DNA from: Bacteroidales bacterium
GTDB lineage: Bacteria > Bacteroidota > Bacteroidia > Bacteroidales > JAAUTT01
Direction of reading: 5' to 3'
DNA length: 14,709 bases
NCBI GenBank assembly: GCA_025350365.1
Contig: JANXXY010000343.1
Coordinates: forward strand, 1-14,709
Both the position numbers and the translations under genes were made by a program. Below, piece by piece: positions 8,080 through 14,709 of this stretch. The notes beneath the pieces are model-generated. The model did no database searches, was not told the origin of the DNA, and saw only the letters and a list, made by a program, of their open reading frames with translations. Each line of letters opens with the position of its first letter. The first letter of the stretch is position 1.

Positions 8080-9150
8080 TTAATACACCTTTAATACCGA
8101 AGGTTTTTCAGGTTTGCCAATAAATTCACCATCAGATCCTAAATATTTCTGGCTCAAATCATAGGGTATACCAATCTTATCAAGCAAAGGCTCCACGGCC
8201 ACTTGATGAGTTTGCAAACCCAAATCCCAAGGGTTGTAACCAAGCACTATACCAGTAAGTTCTTCGTATGTGAGTACAGGAATTCCATGTCCGTTTTCGC
8301 CATAGGTAATTCCCTCCATCTCGCTGATAGCATATTGCCAACGATCCAGAAAATAAGGACAACCAGGGCAATTTGTAAGTATAAAATCCGGTTTGTATGG
8401 TGTCATCGATTCAAACTTCTTTCTGGAGCTGGCTATGGAAAATCCGCGGTTGGCTTTAACAATGTATTGTCTGAAGCCAAACCCACAGCAATGACGCCGT
8501 TCGGGGTAGTCCACCACTTCGCCTCCAAAGGCTTCTATCATCCCTACCAACACGTAAGGATACTCAGCTCCTCCTATCCCTTTGTGAGGAAACATTTTTG
8601 AATAATGGCATCCTATGTGTTCTACAACTTTCAAAGGTTGACCAGTATTCAGGTTAATTAGTTTGTATTTGCTTTTAGCAGCTATTTCGTTTCGAAATTT
8701 ATAGATTATATCGCTGGCATGAGCAAGGCTTTTTGGTTTTTCAAACTCCCGTTTGGTAGCTTTCCATAACATTTCTCTTGCTTTTTGTTCCATTTCGGGA
8801 AAATGTTCCCACATATCAAGAATTTCGGTATATAAGCCAAATGAGGTTATGCAGGATGCAACATAATTCAGGTATCCCGATTGTGTCATCAGCGAAAATT
8901 GGCGGGCAATTACCGTCATGGTTGTTTCGATAGTAACCAGATCGGAATGATAAACGATTCCGGTGCAGGTAGTATGGCGAGCATCTTCGTGAATAGTTTT
9001 ACCTAATTCTTCGCGCAAAACTCGCAAAAAAGTAGTTTCAGATGCAGGGAAGAAATTTTGACGAATACAACTTCTGGCATAAAAATAATTGTCAGAAGCT
9101 ATTTCCTTCTGATATTCTTTCCAAAGAGTTTTTTTTCCTTCTAGTTTCAT
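8080..9150 (-). CDS. HdrB-like protein with one complete and one degenerate CCG domain
   Basis: The protein has 356 residues from ATG 9150. The frame is open further upstream (ATG at 9270 and 9435), but that stretch lies inside the hdrC-like gene in another frame and matches nothing recognisable; 9150 is the first Met after the hdrC stop and precedes the family-like sequence KTLWKEYQKEIASDNYFYAR. The C-terminal CCG motif is complete: C181 (GCHYSK), C221/C222 (HCCGFG), C261/C264 (CPGCP). The N-terminal one keeps only C28 (SCIRQ), C62 (TTCTG) and C100 (SCITS), so the paired Cys and the last Cys are Thr and Ser. In Hdr complexes the B subunit reduces or oxidises a disulfide/thiol substrate at its CCG clusters. 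Here it follows HdrC with a 52-bp gap. The true start could be 9270. Confidence 0.83.
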   Translation of the reverse strand: MKLEGKKTLWKEYQKEIASDNYFYARSCIRQNFFPASETTFLRVLREELGKTIHEDARHTTCTGIVYHSDLVTIETTMTVIARQFSLMTQSGYLNYVASCITSFGLYTEILDMWEHFPEMEQKAREMLWKATKREFEKPKSLAHASDIIYKFRNEIAAKSKYKLINLNTGQPLKVVEHIGCHYSKMFPHKGIGGAEYPYVLVGMIEAFGGEVVDYPERRHCCGFGFRQYIVKANRGFSIASSRKKFESMTPYKPDFILTNCPGCPYFLDRWQYAISEMEGITYGENGHGIPVLTYEELTGIVLGYNPWDLGLQTHQVAVEPLLDKIGIPYDLSQKYLGSDGEFIGKPEKPSVLKVY

Positions 9151-9202
9151 TGTTTCGTTAACTAATTTTTGTTGATCATATATCGTAAATACATCATCAA
9201 AA

Positions 9203-9910
9203 TTATTTTTGGTGATCCCCGTTATTCGTGGTAAAGATATAATCGAAATATTCGTTATTGTGTGTTTCATCAAAGCCCATCCCCATTTCTTCGGCTTTTT
9301 TACGAGAACATTCTTCGATGTTTTCAAATCGATCGAGGCCACCGGTAACTTCAAAAATCTTATAAATTTCATCGAGAGCATCCTGTGGAATGCGACGTAG
9401 GACGCCATTTCCTTCGCCCTGATAATTGGCCCCAAGACGTTTCATCACCATATGAAGATTGGCATGTTCCCAATCCCAAATGGGGCCTTGTTCAGGAAAA
9501 TTTGTGGTGGTAAGAGCTTCGGGATACATGCAATAACCGTATTTAAGAGACCACTCACCAACAGTGCGCTTTAGCACTAACTGCTGACGACCTTTTTCAG
9601 ATTCGGTAAAACATCCTAATTCCTGAGAAACAGCCCGCAGAGCCATAATAATTAACCCGGGCGTATTGTTGCGCGGACAACGCGTTTTACAGCTCATGCA
9701 CTCGCCGCAATACCAAATGGCTTCCCCTTTAAGCAGTTCTTCGATTTTTTCTTCATTCCCACTTTGCACATCAATCATAATTTGACGTGGATCGTAGTTA
9801 TAAAATTCCGCAGCCGGACAAATGGCAGTGCATGTACCACAATTGATACAAGCATTCATTCCTTCCTCATAACGAATGTCTTGGTGAAGTTTATCGATAA
9901 GGCGACCCAT
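9203..9910 (-). CDS. HdrC-like iron-sulfur protein (first gene of the hdr-type operon)
   Basis: The protein has 235 residues, ATG 9910. Two ferredoxin motifs are complete: C21, C24, C27, C31 (ACINCGTCTAICP) and C68, C71, C74, C78 (WYCGECMSCKTRCP). The C-terminal extension of about 130 residues (IWDWEHANLHMVMKRLGA, RRIPQDALDEIYKIFEVTGG) is typical of the longer HdrC proteins that pair with HdrB rather than of plain ferredoxins. It should act as the electron relay between the short HdrA and the HdrB-like protein in the cytoplasm. It is preceded by a Bacteroidota-type promoter candidate at 9934-9961 and by a REP-like palindrome, so it most likely begins the five-gene transcript. Confidence 0.87.
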   Translation of the reverse strand: MGRLIDKLHQDIRYEEGMNACINCGTCTAICPAAEFYNYDPRQIMIDVQSGNEEKIEELLKGEAIWYCGECMSCKTRCPRNNTPGLIIMALRAVSQELGCFTESEKGRQQLVLKRTVGEWSLKYGYCMYPEALTTTNFPEQGPIWDWEHANLHMVMKRLGANYQGEGNGVLRRIPQDALDEIYKIFEVTGGLDRFENIEECSRKKAEEMGMGFDETHNNEYFDYIFTTNNGDHQK

Positions 9911-9933
9911 GATTGTAATTATGCTGGTTGAGA

Positions 9934-9961
9934 CAAATGTAGGCCAAACTCCAACAACAAA
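9934..9961 (-). promoter_or_regulatory. Bacteroidota-type promoter for the hdr-like operon
   Basis: Read on the minus strand, TACATTTG (9941-9934) matches the -7 consensus TAnnTTTG exactly, and TTTG (9961-9958) lies 16 bp upstream, slightly shorter than the usual 17-23 bp. Transcription would start about 20-25 bp before the ATG at 9910, a short leader typical of the phylum. The match is by eye only. Confidence 0.5.
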
Positions 9962-10041
9962 AAATGAGTACTAAACAGTAATTTATGGTAAGTTTTTATA
10001 GGGTGGTATTTTTACTACCTTCGCTAATTCGAAGCTATGAA

Positions 10042-10079
10042 AATTCATTGCCGAGGGCTTAAGCCGACGGCAATGAATT
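10042..10079. repeat. REP-like palindrome overlapping the mscS stop; possible terminator
   Basis: A perfect 12-bp inverted repeat, AATTCATTGCCG (10042-10053) and CGGCAATGAATT (10068-10079), encloses a second palindrome, GGCTTAAGCC (10056-10065). The MscS stop codon (10061-10059, minus strand) lies in the inner palindrome, so the last residues of that protein (NSLPSA) are encoded by the element. The T-run after the stem is short on either side, so it would be a weak intrinsic terminator; the shape also fits a REP-type dispersed element. No second copy was noticed in this window. Confidence 0.65.
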
Positions 10080-11165
10080 AATTTTGTCACCCACCATTTT
10101 TATCCTGGATGTTGGAAGGCTATCGGGATAGTTTTTACAGATGTATTCAATCATTTTCTCGCGAATTAAAACTCTTAGATCCCATGATTTTGAAGAATCC
10201 GACGCTGAGACTAATATCCTTACTTCTACAGTTTTCTCTGTTGCATTCGTAACCTGCAGGTTGCTCACAACGCCATCCCATTGATCAGTTCCCTGTAATA
10301 TTTTATTAAGTTCTGCCCGCAATGCGTCAAATGGAACGCTATAATCGACATATAATAATACCGTTCCAAGAATATTGGACGTCACACGTGTCCAGTTTTG
10401 AAAGGGTTTTTCGATAAAATAGGTGATGGGTAAAATTAATCGTCGGTTATCCCATATTTTCACAACCACATAAGTAAGTGTAATTTCTTCGATTCTACCC
10501 CATTCACCTTCTACAACAACCACATCGTCAATTCTAAAAGGCTGACTTATAGCAATTTGAAAACCAGCAAAAACATTGGCTATACTTTTTTGTGCTGCAA
10601 AACCAACGATAATACCCATAACACCTGCAGAAGCCAGCAAACTTATACCAACCTGGCGTACTTTGTCGAAAGTCATTAATATTGCTGCGGTAGCTAAAAC
10701 TATAATAATAAGTACAATAATCTGTTCGATGATCCTAAACTGGGTATACATCTGGCGGGCATGAAGGTTGTCCTTGCTATCAATATCGTATCTTCTCATC
10801 ATAATTATACGTGCAAGATCAACCACCTTGATAAGAATCCAACCCAGTGTGATGATTACAAAAATTGAAATGGAATGTTGAATAATATTCTGGAGCGAAA
10901 CATCAAACTTTAGGAAAGGCTCGACTACGACCATAGCTACAAAAATGATAATAAATAATGCCGGACCTTTGAATTTTTCGGAATACAACAGAAATTTTTC
11001 GCCTATACCGAATGACTTCCTGATTTTTTTTAGAATTTTAAAAATCAAGACACTTAAAATAACAACAATAATAATGGTTAAACAAAACAATCCCAATGAC
11101 TCCAGCCTATTGCTGTTAACAACTTTAAGTGAGTCAATTTCAGAAATATTGGTGAACAAAAGCAT
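10059..11165 (-). CDS. MscS-family mechanosensitive ion channel
   Basis: The protein has 368 residues. Predicted membrane helices lie near 24-46, 68-84, 97-114 and 146-165, then the pore helix at about 172-207 with the small-residue pattern LLASAGVMGIIVGFAAQ and IANVFAGFQIAISQPFRIDD that is diagnostic for MscS TM3 and the start of the beta domain. The next segment, VVVEGEWGRIEEITLTYVVV and ILPITYFIEKPFQNWTR, is the cytoplasmic MscS beta domain, and residues 265-350 form the alpha/beta domain. It is longer than E. coli MscS (286 residues) because of extra N-terminal helices. The family opens on membrane tension to release solutes during hypo-osmotic shock. It lies 45 bp downstream of a response regulator gene on the same strand, so it may belong to that operon. 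The last six residues come from a palindromic repeat. Confidence 0.9.
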   Translation of the reverse strand: MLLFTNISEIDSLKVVNSNRLESLGLFCLTIIIVVILSVLIFKILKKIRKSFGIGEKFLLYSEKFKGPALFIIIFVAMVVVEPFLKFDVSLQNIIQHSISIFVIITLGWILIKVVDLARIIMMRRYDIDSKDNLHARQMYTQFRIIEQIIVLIIIVLATAAILMTFDKVRQVGISLLASAGVMGIIVGFAAQKSIANVFAGFQIAISQPFRIDDVVVVEGEWGRIEEITLTYVVVKIWDNRRLILPITYFIEKPFQNWTRVTSNILGTVLLYVDYSVPFDALRAELNKILQGTDQWDGVVSNLQVTNATEKTVEVRILVSASDSSKSWDLRVLIREKMIEYICKNYPDSLPTSRIKMVGDKINSLPSA

Positions 11166-11210
11166 CGTTTTCTAAATTAAAATACTGTTTAAACTAAAAC
11201 TTGACGTCCT

Positions 11211-11855
11211 TTAAATATCTATCAATTTATTCCTTATCGCATACATTACCAAATGGGCTGTGTTTTTCGAGTTGGTTTTGTCCAGCAAATTGGCACGGTG
11301 TTTATCAACGGTGCGTTTACTAATGTGAAGCATTTCGGCAATTTCCTGGTTGGAATAACCAATACAAATTTCTTTCAGTACTTCGAGTTCTCGATCGGAA
11401 AGATTCTCAACTAATTCCTGATTTATTTGAGTTGTTCTAATGTTTTTCACCACGTTGTACAACAATTCCTGGGAGAAATATTTTCCGCCGCCATGCACCG
11501 AGGTAATGGCTGTTTTCACTTCACTGATGTCAGAGTTTTTTAACATAAAGCCGCTAACTCCGGCTTCAATCATTTTATAATAATATTCCTCCTCGCCATA
11601 CATCGAAAGGCAGATCACCTTCAGTCCCGGAAATTTTTCGAGCGCTTTGGTGGTAGCCTGTATGCCATCCATTTCGGGCATATCAATATCCATAAGAACA
11701 ATATCGGGTAATAATTTATCAAGCAATTCCAGAAACTCAACACCATTGGATGCTTCTGCAATCACACTAAAATTCCCAGCATTGGTTAGTAATAACTTCA
11801 TACCGTTTCGAAAAAGACTGTGATCGTCGACTATTATTATAGTTATGAGAGACAT
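11211..11855 (-). CDS. NarL/FixJ-type response regulator
   Basis: The protein has 214 residues from ATG 11855 (MSLITIIIVDDHSLFRNG). An ATG at 11894 would add 13 residues that no receiver domain needs. The receiver domain keeps D10/D11, the phospho-acceptor D56 (VLMDIDMPEMDG), S84 (ICLSMY) and K106 (FMLKN). A LuxR-type helix-turn-helix follows at about residues 148-210 (LSDRELEVLKEICIGYSNQE, IAEMLHISKRTVDKHR). Phosphorylation should enable dimerisation and DNA binding. The cognate kinase is almost certainly the HisKA_3 gene 115 bp upstream. The regulon is unknown, although the MscS gene downstream is an obvious candidate or passenger. Confidence 0.92.
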   Translation of the reverse strand: MSLITIIIVDDHSLFRNGMKLLLTNAGNFSVIAEASNGVEFLELLDKLLPDIVLMDIDMPEMDGIQATTKALEKFPGLKVICLSMYGEEEYYYKMIEAGVSGFMLKNSDISEVKTAITSVHGGGKYFSQELLYNVVKNIRTTQINQELVENLSDRELEVLKEICIGYSNQEIAEMLHISKRTVDKHRANLLDKTNSKNTAHLVMYAIRNKLIDI

Positions 11856-11970
11856 ATCGATTTTTGATTTTAGATTTTGATTAAAATCCTTCAAAGTATT
11901 TTAATTTATTTCTTATTCCAATTTATTTCATTATCCGTACTTCCCTTCTTCATGCAAAATACAACTATTT

Positions 11971-12921
11971 CTAAATCTTCACCCTTATCAATACTTTGGT
12001 TCCACTTTCTCGTGTGCTCTCTACATCCATTTTACCTTTTATTGAGTTTACTCTGGACAACATATTAGGATAGCCCATTCCGTGCGTTGTTGGGTTATCG
12101 ATAACAATTTCATTCACATCAAAACCAATACCATCGTCGGAATATGAGAAGAGAATAGTTTTATGCTGACAATTGAGATTAATTTCAACATTTCGTGCAT
12201 TAGCATGTTTCATCGTATTGTTAATAAGCTCGCATGCAACGCGATATAGCACTACTTCAACATTGTCTTCGAAGCGACGGTTAAAGCCATTGGAATCGAA
12301 TTGAATATGAACTACTTTACTATCAATTTTATTCGAGAAATCCTTGATAGCGCTGGCCAATCCAAAATTATTAAGAATATGCGGGCTCAGATTGTTCGAT
12401 ATCTCTTTAATACTTTTTATCGATTCATCAATTACATGTGCCGTATTTGCAATGATCTCCTTACGTGAAGGGTCGCTATCCATCAGTGATAGCGTTGATA
12501 CCGACATCTTAACAGTCGAGAGCAGGGGACCCAAGCCATCATGAAGGTCCTTGGCAAACCGCTTGCGTTCTTTTTCTTCCGTCTGAATGATGGCATTCAA
12601 TACCCTGTTTTCAGCTTCACGCCTTGATTGCTCCACCTTCTTGATAAAGTTAAATATCTTACGAATAAACAACACCCCAACGGTAATGCAAAGCGATGTA
12701 GCCAAGCCCATCCAGATAAAAATAACATTCATATCGATGGGTATCTTCTCATACAACACAGGTATAAGCTCAAACAGCCGGTTAACTGCCATAATTAGAA
12801 ATCCCATGGATATTAATATCCACGAAACATTATATTTTGTAACCTTGGTTAACCTTATTGCGGCAACGGCAGCAACAAATTGGAGCAATATGGAAAGTAT
12901 GAGTGCGATCTGGGTTACCAT
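11971..12921 (-). CDS. Membrane sensor histidine kinase (HisKA_3 / HATPase_c)
   Basis: The protein has 316 residues from ATG 12921. The frame can be extended to ATG 13020, but a Bacteroidota -7 element lies at 12953-12946 and the 12921 start puts a hydrophobic helix at once after MVTQ, so I chose it. Three membrane helices (about 2-23, 31-48, 65-86) are followed by a short coiled linker and the HisKA_3 dimerisation domain with phospho-acceptor His127 (RFAKDLHDGLGPLLST). The HATPase domain has the N box ELINNTMKHA (231-240), DDGIGF (262-267) and HGMGYPNM (280-287). There is no sizeable extracytoplasmic sensor domain, so the stimulus may be sensed in or at the membrane. It pairs with the adjacent NarL-type regulator. 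The stimulus is unknown. Confidence 0.9.
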   Translation of the reverse strand: MVTQIALILSILLQFVAAVAAIRLTKVTKYNVSWILISMGFLIMAVNRLFELIPVLYEKIPIDMNVIFIWMGLATSLCITVGVLFIRKIFNFIKKVEQSRREAENRVLNAIIQTEEKERKRFAKDLHDGLGPLLSTVKMSVSTLSLMDSDPSRKEIIANTAHVIDESIKSIKEISNNLSPHILNNFGLASAIKDFSNKIDSKVVHIQFDSNGFNRRFEDNVEVVLYRVACELINNTMKHANARNVEINLNCQHKTILFSYSDDGIGFDVNEIVIDNPTTHGMGYPNMLSRVNSIKGKMDVESTRESGTKVLIRVKI

Positions 12922-12945
12922 TTTTGGATACAAAATTTTGTACTC

Positions 12946-12953
12946 CAAAAATA
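12946..12953 (-). promoter_or_regulatory. Candidate -7 element for the kinase operon
   Basis: On the minus strand the bases read TATTTTTG, matching TAnnTTTG, 24 bp before the chosen ATG at 12921. I see no good TTG box about 20 bp upstream, so this is only a weak candidate; its main use is in supporting the shorter kinase start. Confidence 0.3.
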
Positions 12954-13005
12954 GGAATATATAATAGAAATTACCACAGTCGATTTGTAAAGTTAACTTA
13001 TCATT

Positions 13006-13037
13006 TTTGTTTCGCGCCAATTAAGTAGTTACTTTTG
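13006..13037 (+). promoter_or_regulatory. Bacteroidota-type promoter for trmD
   Basis: TTTG at 13006-13009 and TACTTTTG at 13030-13037 match the -33 (TTTG) and -7 (TAnnTTTG) elements with a 20-bp spacer, the optimal spacing. Transcription would start near 13043, about 20 bp before the trmD ATG at 13064. It lies back to back with the kinase promoter candidate in a 142-bp divergent intergenic region. Confidence 0.6.
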
Positions 13038-13063
13038 AAAACCGAAAACAATATTTACACATT

Positions 13064-13753
13064 ATGCGAATTGACATCATCACCGTTTTACCTGAACTTA
13101 TCGAAAGCCCCCTGAATCATTCAATTGTTAAAAGAGCAAAAGACAAAAATCTTGTAGAGATTATTGTCCATAATTTACGCGATTATTCCACGGACAAACA
13201 CAAACGCGTGGATGATTATGCTTTTAGCGGCGATGCCGGCATGGTAATGATGGTTGAACCGATTTTTCGGGCAATTAACGATCTGAAATCTCAACGCACT
13301 TATGATGAAATAATTTACACATCTCCGGATGGTAAAATGCTGAACCAGCAACGTTCAAATTATCTGTCGACATTGAAAAATATCATCATTCTTTGTGGAC
13401 ATTACAAAGGCATTGATCAGCGTGTGCGCGATAATTTAATAACTATGGAAATTTCCATTGGCGATTACGTGCTTAGCGGAGGCGAACTTGCAGCAGCCGT
13501 AATAACTGATAGTATTGTTCGCCTTATACCTGGCGCACTGGGTGATGAAACTTCGGCGCTAACTGATTCTTTTCAGGATAACCTTTTAGCGCCACCAGTG
13601 TATACTCGACCGGCAGAATTTAACGGCTGGAAAGTTCCCGAAATATTACTCAGCGGAAACGATGCTTTGATTGAAAAATGGAAGTTCGAACAATCCATGG
13701 AACGCACTAAACGACTTCGCCCTGAATTGTTAGATGAATGGGGTGAGGATTAG
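13064..13753 (+). CDS. trmD: tRNA (guanine37-N1)-methyltransferase TrmD
   Basis: The protein has 229 residues, close to the family's usual 225-255. It methylates G37 next to the anticodon in tRNAs reading CNN codons (Leu, Pro, Arg), using S-adenosylmethionine, which prevents +1 frameshifting. The SPOUT trefoil-knot signatures are present: MRIDIITVLPELI at the start, GDAGMVMMVEP (56-66), CGHYKGIDQRV (111-121, usually GRYEGIDERV), SIGDYVLSGGELA (131-143), and TDSFQDNLLAPPVYTRP (167-183) with the catalytic Asp168 of the DSF motif. The C-terminus KRLRPELL is also typical. The usual rpsP-rimM-trmD-rplS operon is not seen: trmD stands alone behind its own promoter, as is common in Bacteroidota. Confidence 0.97.
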   Translation: MRIDIITVLPELIESPLNHSIVKRAKDKNLVEIIVHNLRDYSTDKHKRVDDYAFSGDAGMVMMVEPIFRAINDLKSQRTYDEIIYTSPDGKMLNQQRSNYLSTLKNIIILCGHYKGIDQRVRDNLITMEISIGDYVLSGGELAAAVITDSIVRLIPGALGDETSALTDSFQDNLLAPPVYTRPAEFNGWKVPEILLSGNDALIEKWKFEQSMERTKRLRPELLDEWGED

Positions 13754-13793
13754 CGTTTTTTTTCTTATATTTATTCGAAATTAATGAAAATAT

Positions 13794-14034
13794 ATGTCGC
13801 CTACAGTTCTGATAATTGGATCATTTCGTTTTCATTTTTATTCCGATGAAAGAAACGAACCCCCACATATTCATGTTTTCAACTTCTGATGGAGAGTGCA
13901 AGTTTTGGCTTCGACCAGTTAAACTGGCATCGAACATTAACTTACCTCCTCACATAATTAGAAAAATTGAAAAAATAGTTTATCAAAATGCTGAAACCTT
14001 AACTGAAAAATATTATGAATTTTATAAATCATAG
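13794..14034 (+). pseudogene. DUF4160 gene broken by a single-base frameshift
   Basis: From ATG 13794 the frame reads MSPTVLIIGSFRFHFYSDER, then NEPPHIHV, a typical DUF4160 start, but stops at TGA about 31 codons in. The rest of the domain (TSDGECKFWLRPVKLASN, then NLPPHIIRKIEKIVYQNAET, ending KYYEFYKS) continues in the +1 frame to TAG at 14032-14034. Removing one T from the TTTT run at 13876-13879 restores a single protein of about 79 residues. The downstream half looks well conserved, so the change is recent, a sequencing error, or less likely a recoding site. DUF4160 genes usually pair with DUF2442, as here, and such pairs have been suggested to be toxin-antitoxin-like; that is unproven. 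The ATG at 13816 in the second frame is not a sensible start. Confidence 0.8.
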
Positions 14035-14287
14035 TTCTGATGCAATTGCAGAACCAGTTGCAATGAAAACATGGGTTGAAAAGCGTATTGTTTTCATCGA
14101 ACTTACCGATGGACGTATCATCGGCTTTCCGGCTAATCGTTTTAAGATATTGAAAAATGCTACTGATGTGCAATTAAAAGAAGTAACTATTCGTTTAAAT
14201 GGATTTGCTCTGCGATGGGAAAAAATTGACGAAGATATTACTGTTAAAGGTATCCTTGCAGGAAATTTTCAGCTTTCCGAAGATTAA
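14015..14287 (+). CDS. DUF2442 domain protein
   Basis: The protein has 90 residues. Its ATG lies 20 bp inside the end of the DUF4160 gene, and an internal ATG at 14063 (MKTWVEKR) is an alternative start. The pattern VFIELTDGRIIGFPANRFKI and the C-terminal FALRWEKIDEDITVKGILAG matches DUF2442, whose members end in a W-x(2-3)-DEDI-V-G-L-G motif. It is a small soluble protein, often encoded directly after a DUF4160 gene; the overlap implies translational coupling. Its function is unknown, with an antitoxin-like role proposed only from pairing. The stop is 4 bp from the stop of the convergent nuclease gene. Confidence 0.82.
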   Translation: MNFINHSSDAIAEPVAMKTWVEKRIVFIELTDGRIIGFPANRFKILKNATDVQLKEVTIRLNGFALRWEKIDEDITVKGILAGNFQLSED

Positions 14288-14291
14288 AACC

Positions 14292-14709
14292 CTACCTGTG
14301 ACAAATCGCCTTGTAATCGCAGTATTCACAAACCTTTTTGTCTGCCACTTTTGTGAAAGACAGCTGCGGATCAAATATCTCCTCCAGCAATTGTTTTAAA
14401 CTATCGGCATATTCGTCTTTTACCTGATGGAAGCTATCAACAAATTCCTTTTTGCCATAAAATAGGCGCGACTCAAATTTCAACCCGAAAATTTCGCGCA
14501 TACCATAAATACCCGGAATAATTGGTAAATCCCGGTAATTATCATTCTCACTCAAGATATATGAGTACATAAGAATCTGAAGCGCTTCCTTACTTTGGTT
14601 CTTGCCCTCTGCCTCAAATAATCCGGAAATGTCACCAAACTTACGATTGATCGGCCCGGTTTTATAATCAATCACCCGCACTGAATTTTCGTTTTTATCA
14701 ATCCGGTCA
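14292..14709 (-). CDS. PD-(D/E)XK nuclease, AddB/RecB-exonuclease type, C-terminal part (5' truncated by window)
   Basis: The frame is open from the window edge (first full codon at 14708) to the stop at 14292, giving 138 residues. It begins inside the catalytic core: DRIDKNENSVRVIDYKTG, which is the G-DRID ... V-DYKTG signature (catalytic Asp and Lys) of the PDDEXK_1 family seen in AddB, RecB and Cas4. Residues near the end, VCEYCDYKAICHR, hold three Cys that, with a distant upstream Cys, form the [4Fe-4S] staple of AddB/Cas4-like nucleases. Full-length relatives in Bacteroidota are around 900-1000 residues and are thought to act in double-strand-break processing. A GTG codon at 14681 is internal, not the start. 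Confidence 0.85.
   Translation of the reverse strand, partial: DRIDKNENSVRVIDYKTGPINRKFGDISGLFEAEGKNQSKEALQILMYSYILSENDNYRDLPIIPGIYGMREIFGLKFESRLFYGKKEFVDSFHQVKDEYADSLKQLLEEIFDPQLSFTKVADKKVCEYCDYKAICHR

Noticed and set aside
8203..8601. 132-codon open frame on the plus strand, antisense to the hdrB-like gene
   Set aside because: It lies wholly inside a gene with clear Cys motifs on the other strand; its translation has no recognisable family and no promoter.
9151..9435. N-terminal extension of the HdrB-like protein up to ATG 9435 or 9270
   Set aside because: Most of the stretch overlaps the hdrC-like gene in another frame and encodes nothing resembling the family; the Met at 9150 directly precedes family-like sequence. 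The 9270 start remains possible.
12587..12964. 125-codon open frame on the plus strand, antisense to the kinase
   Set aside because: It mirrors the hydrophobic N-terminal part of the kinase and has no independent support.
12922..13020. 33-residue extension of the histidine kinase
   Set aside because: It covers the intergenic promoter region, is AT-rich with no domain match, and overlaps a candidate -7 element.
13816..14034. Independent 72-residue gene starting at ATG 13816
   Set aside because: The first residues are out of frame with the DUF4160 start encoded from 13794; the arrangement is better read as one frameshifted gene.

Overview
The window looks like a piece of a chromosome from an anaerobic or facultative member of the Bacteroidota, probably Bacteroidales/Marinilabiliales-like (order-level placement is a guess). 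The pointers are low GC, a TonB-dependent receptor followed by a DUF4249 lipoprotein and an MG2-like exported protein, almost no Shine-Dalgarno sequences, and promoter candidates of the Bacteroidota type (TTTG, then TAnnTTTG). No rRNA, tRNA, CRISPR array, insertion sequence or phage gene was seen.

Layout. (1) 1-4624, plus strand: the 3' end of a TonB-dependent outer-membrane receptor gene, a DUF4249 lipoprotein, a 587-residue exported protein with MG2-like, carboxypeptidase-regulatory-like and plug-like regions, and a small exported orphan. They are tightly packed and look like one cell-surface operon. (2) 4621-9910, minus strand: five genes of heterodisulfide-reductase (Hdr) type, in transcription order HdrC, HdrB, short HdrA, HdrC, and a membrane fusion of an HdrE/NarI/DsrM-like b-heme domain with a ferredoxin domain and an HdrB/HdrD domain carrying two complete CCG motifs. 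A 9-bp-periodic purine/pyrimidine repeat lies between the hdrB-like and hdrA-like genes. A Bacteroidota-type promoter candidate precedes the first gene. (3) 10042-12921, minus strand: MscS-type mechanosensitive channel, NarL-type response regulator and HisKA_3 histidine kinase, transcribed kinase, regulator, channel. The channel stop codon lies inside a REP-like palindrome. (4) 13064-14287, plus strand: trmD, a frameshifted DUF4160 gene and a DUF2442 gene. (5) 14292-14709, minus strand: the C-terminal part of a PD-(D/E)XK nuclease of AddB/RecB type that runs off the window.

The most interesting part is the Hdr-like cluster. Its order (C1-B1-short A-C2-B2) parallels the sulfur-oxidation sHdr clusters, but the second B module is fused to a membrane anchor, which suggests a quinone-linked electron-transfer complex. 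No lipoate-binding protein, Etf, hydrogenase or formate dehydrogenase gene is present to identify the electron donor, so the physiological reaction is unknown.
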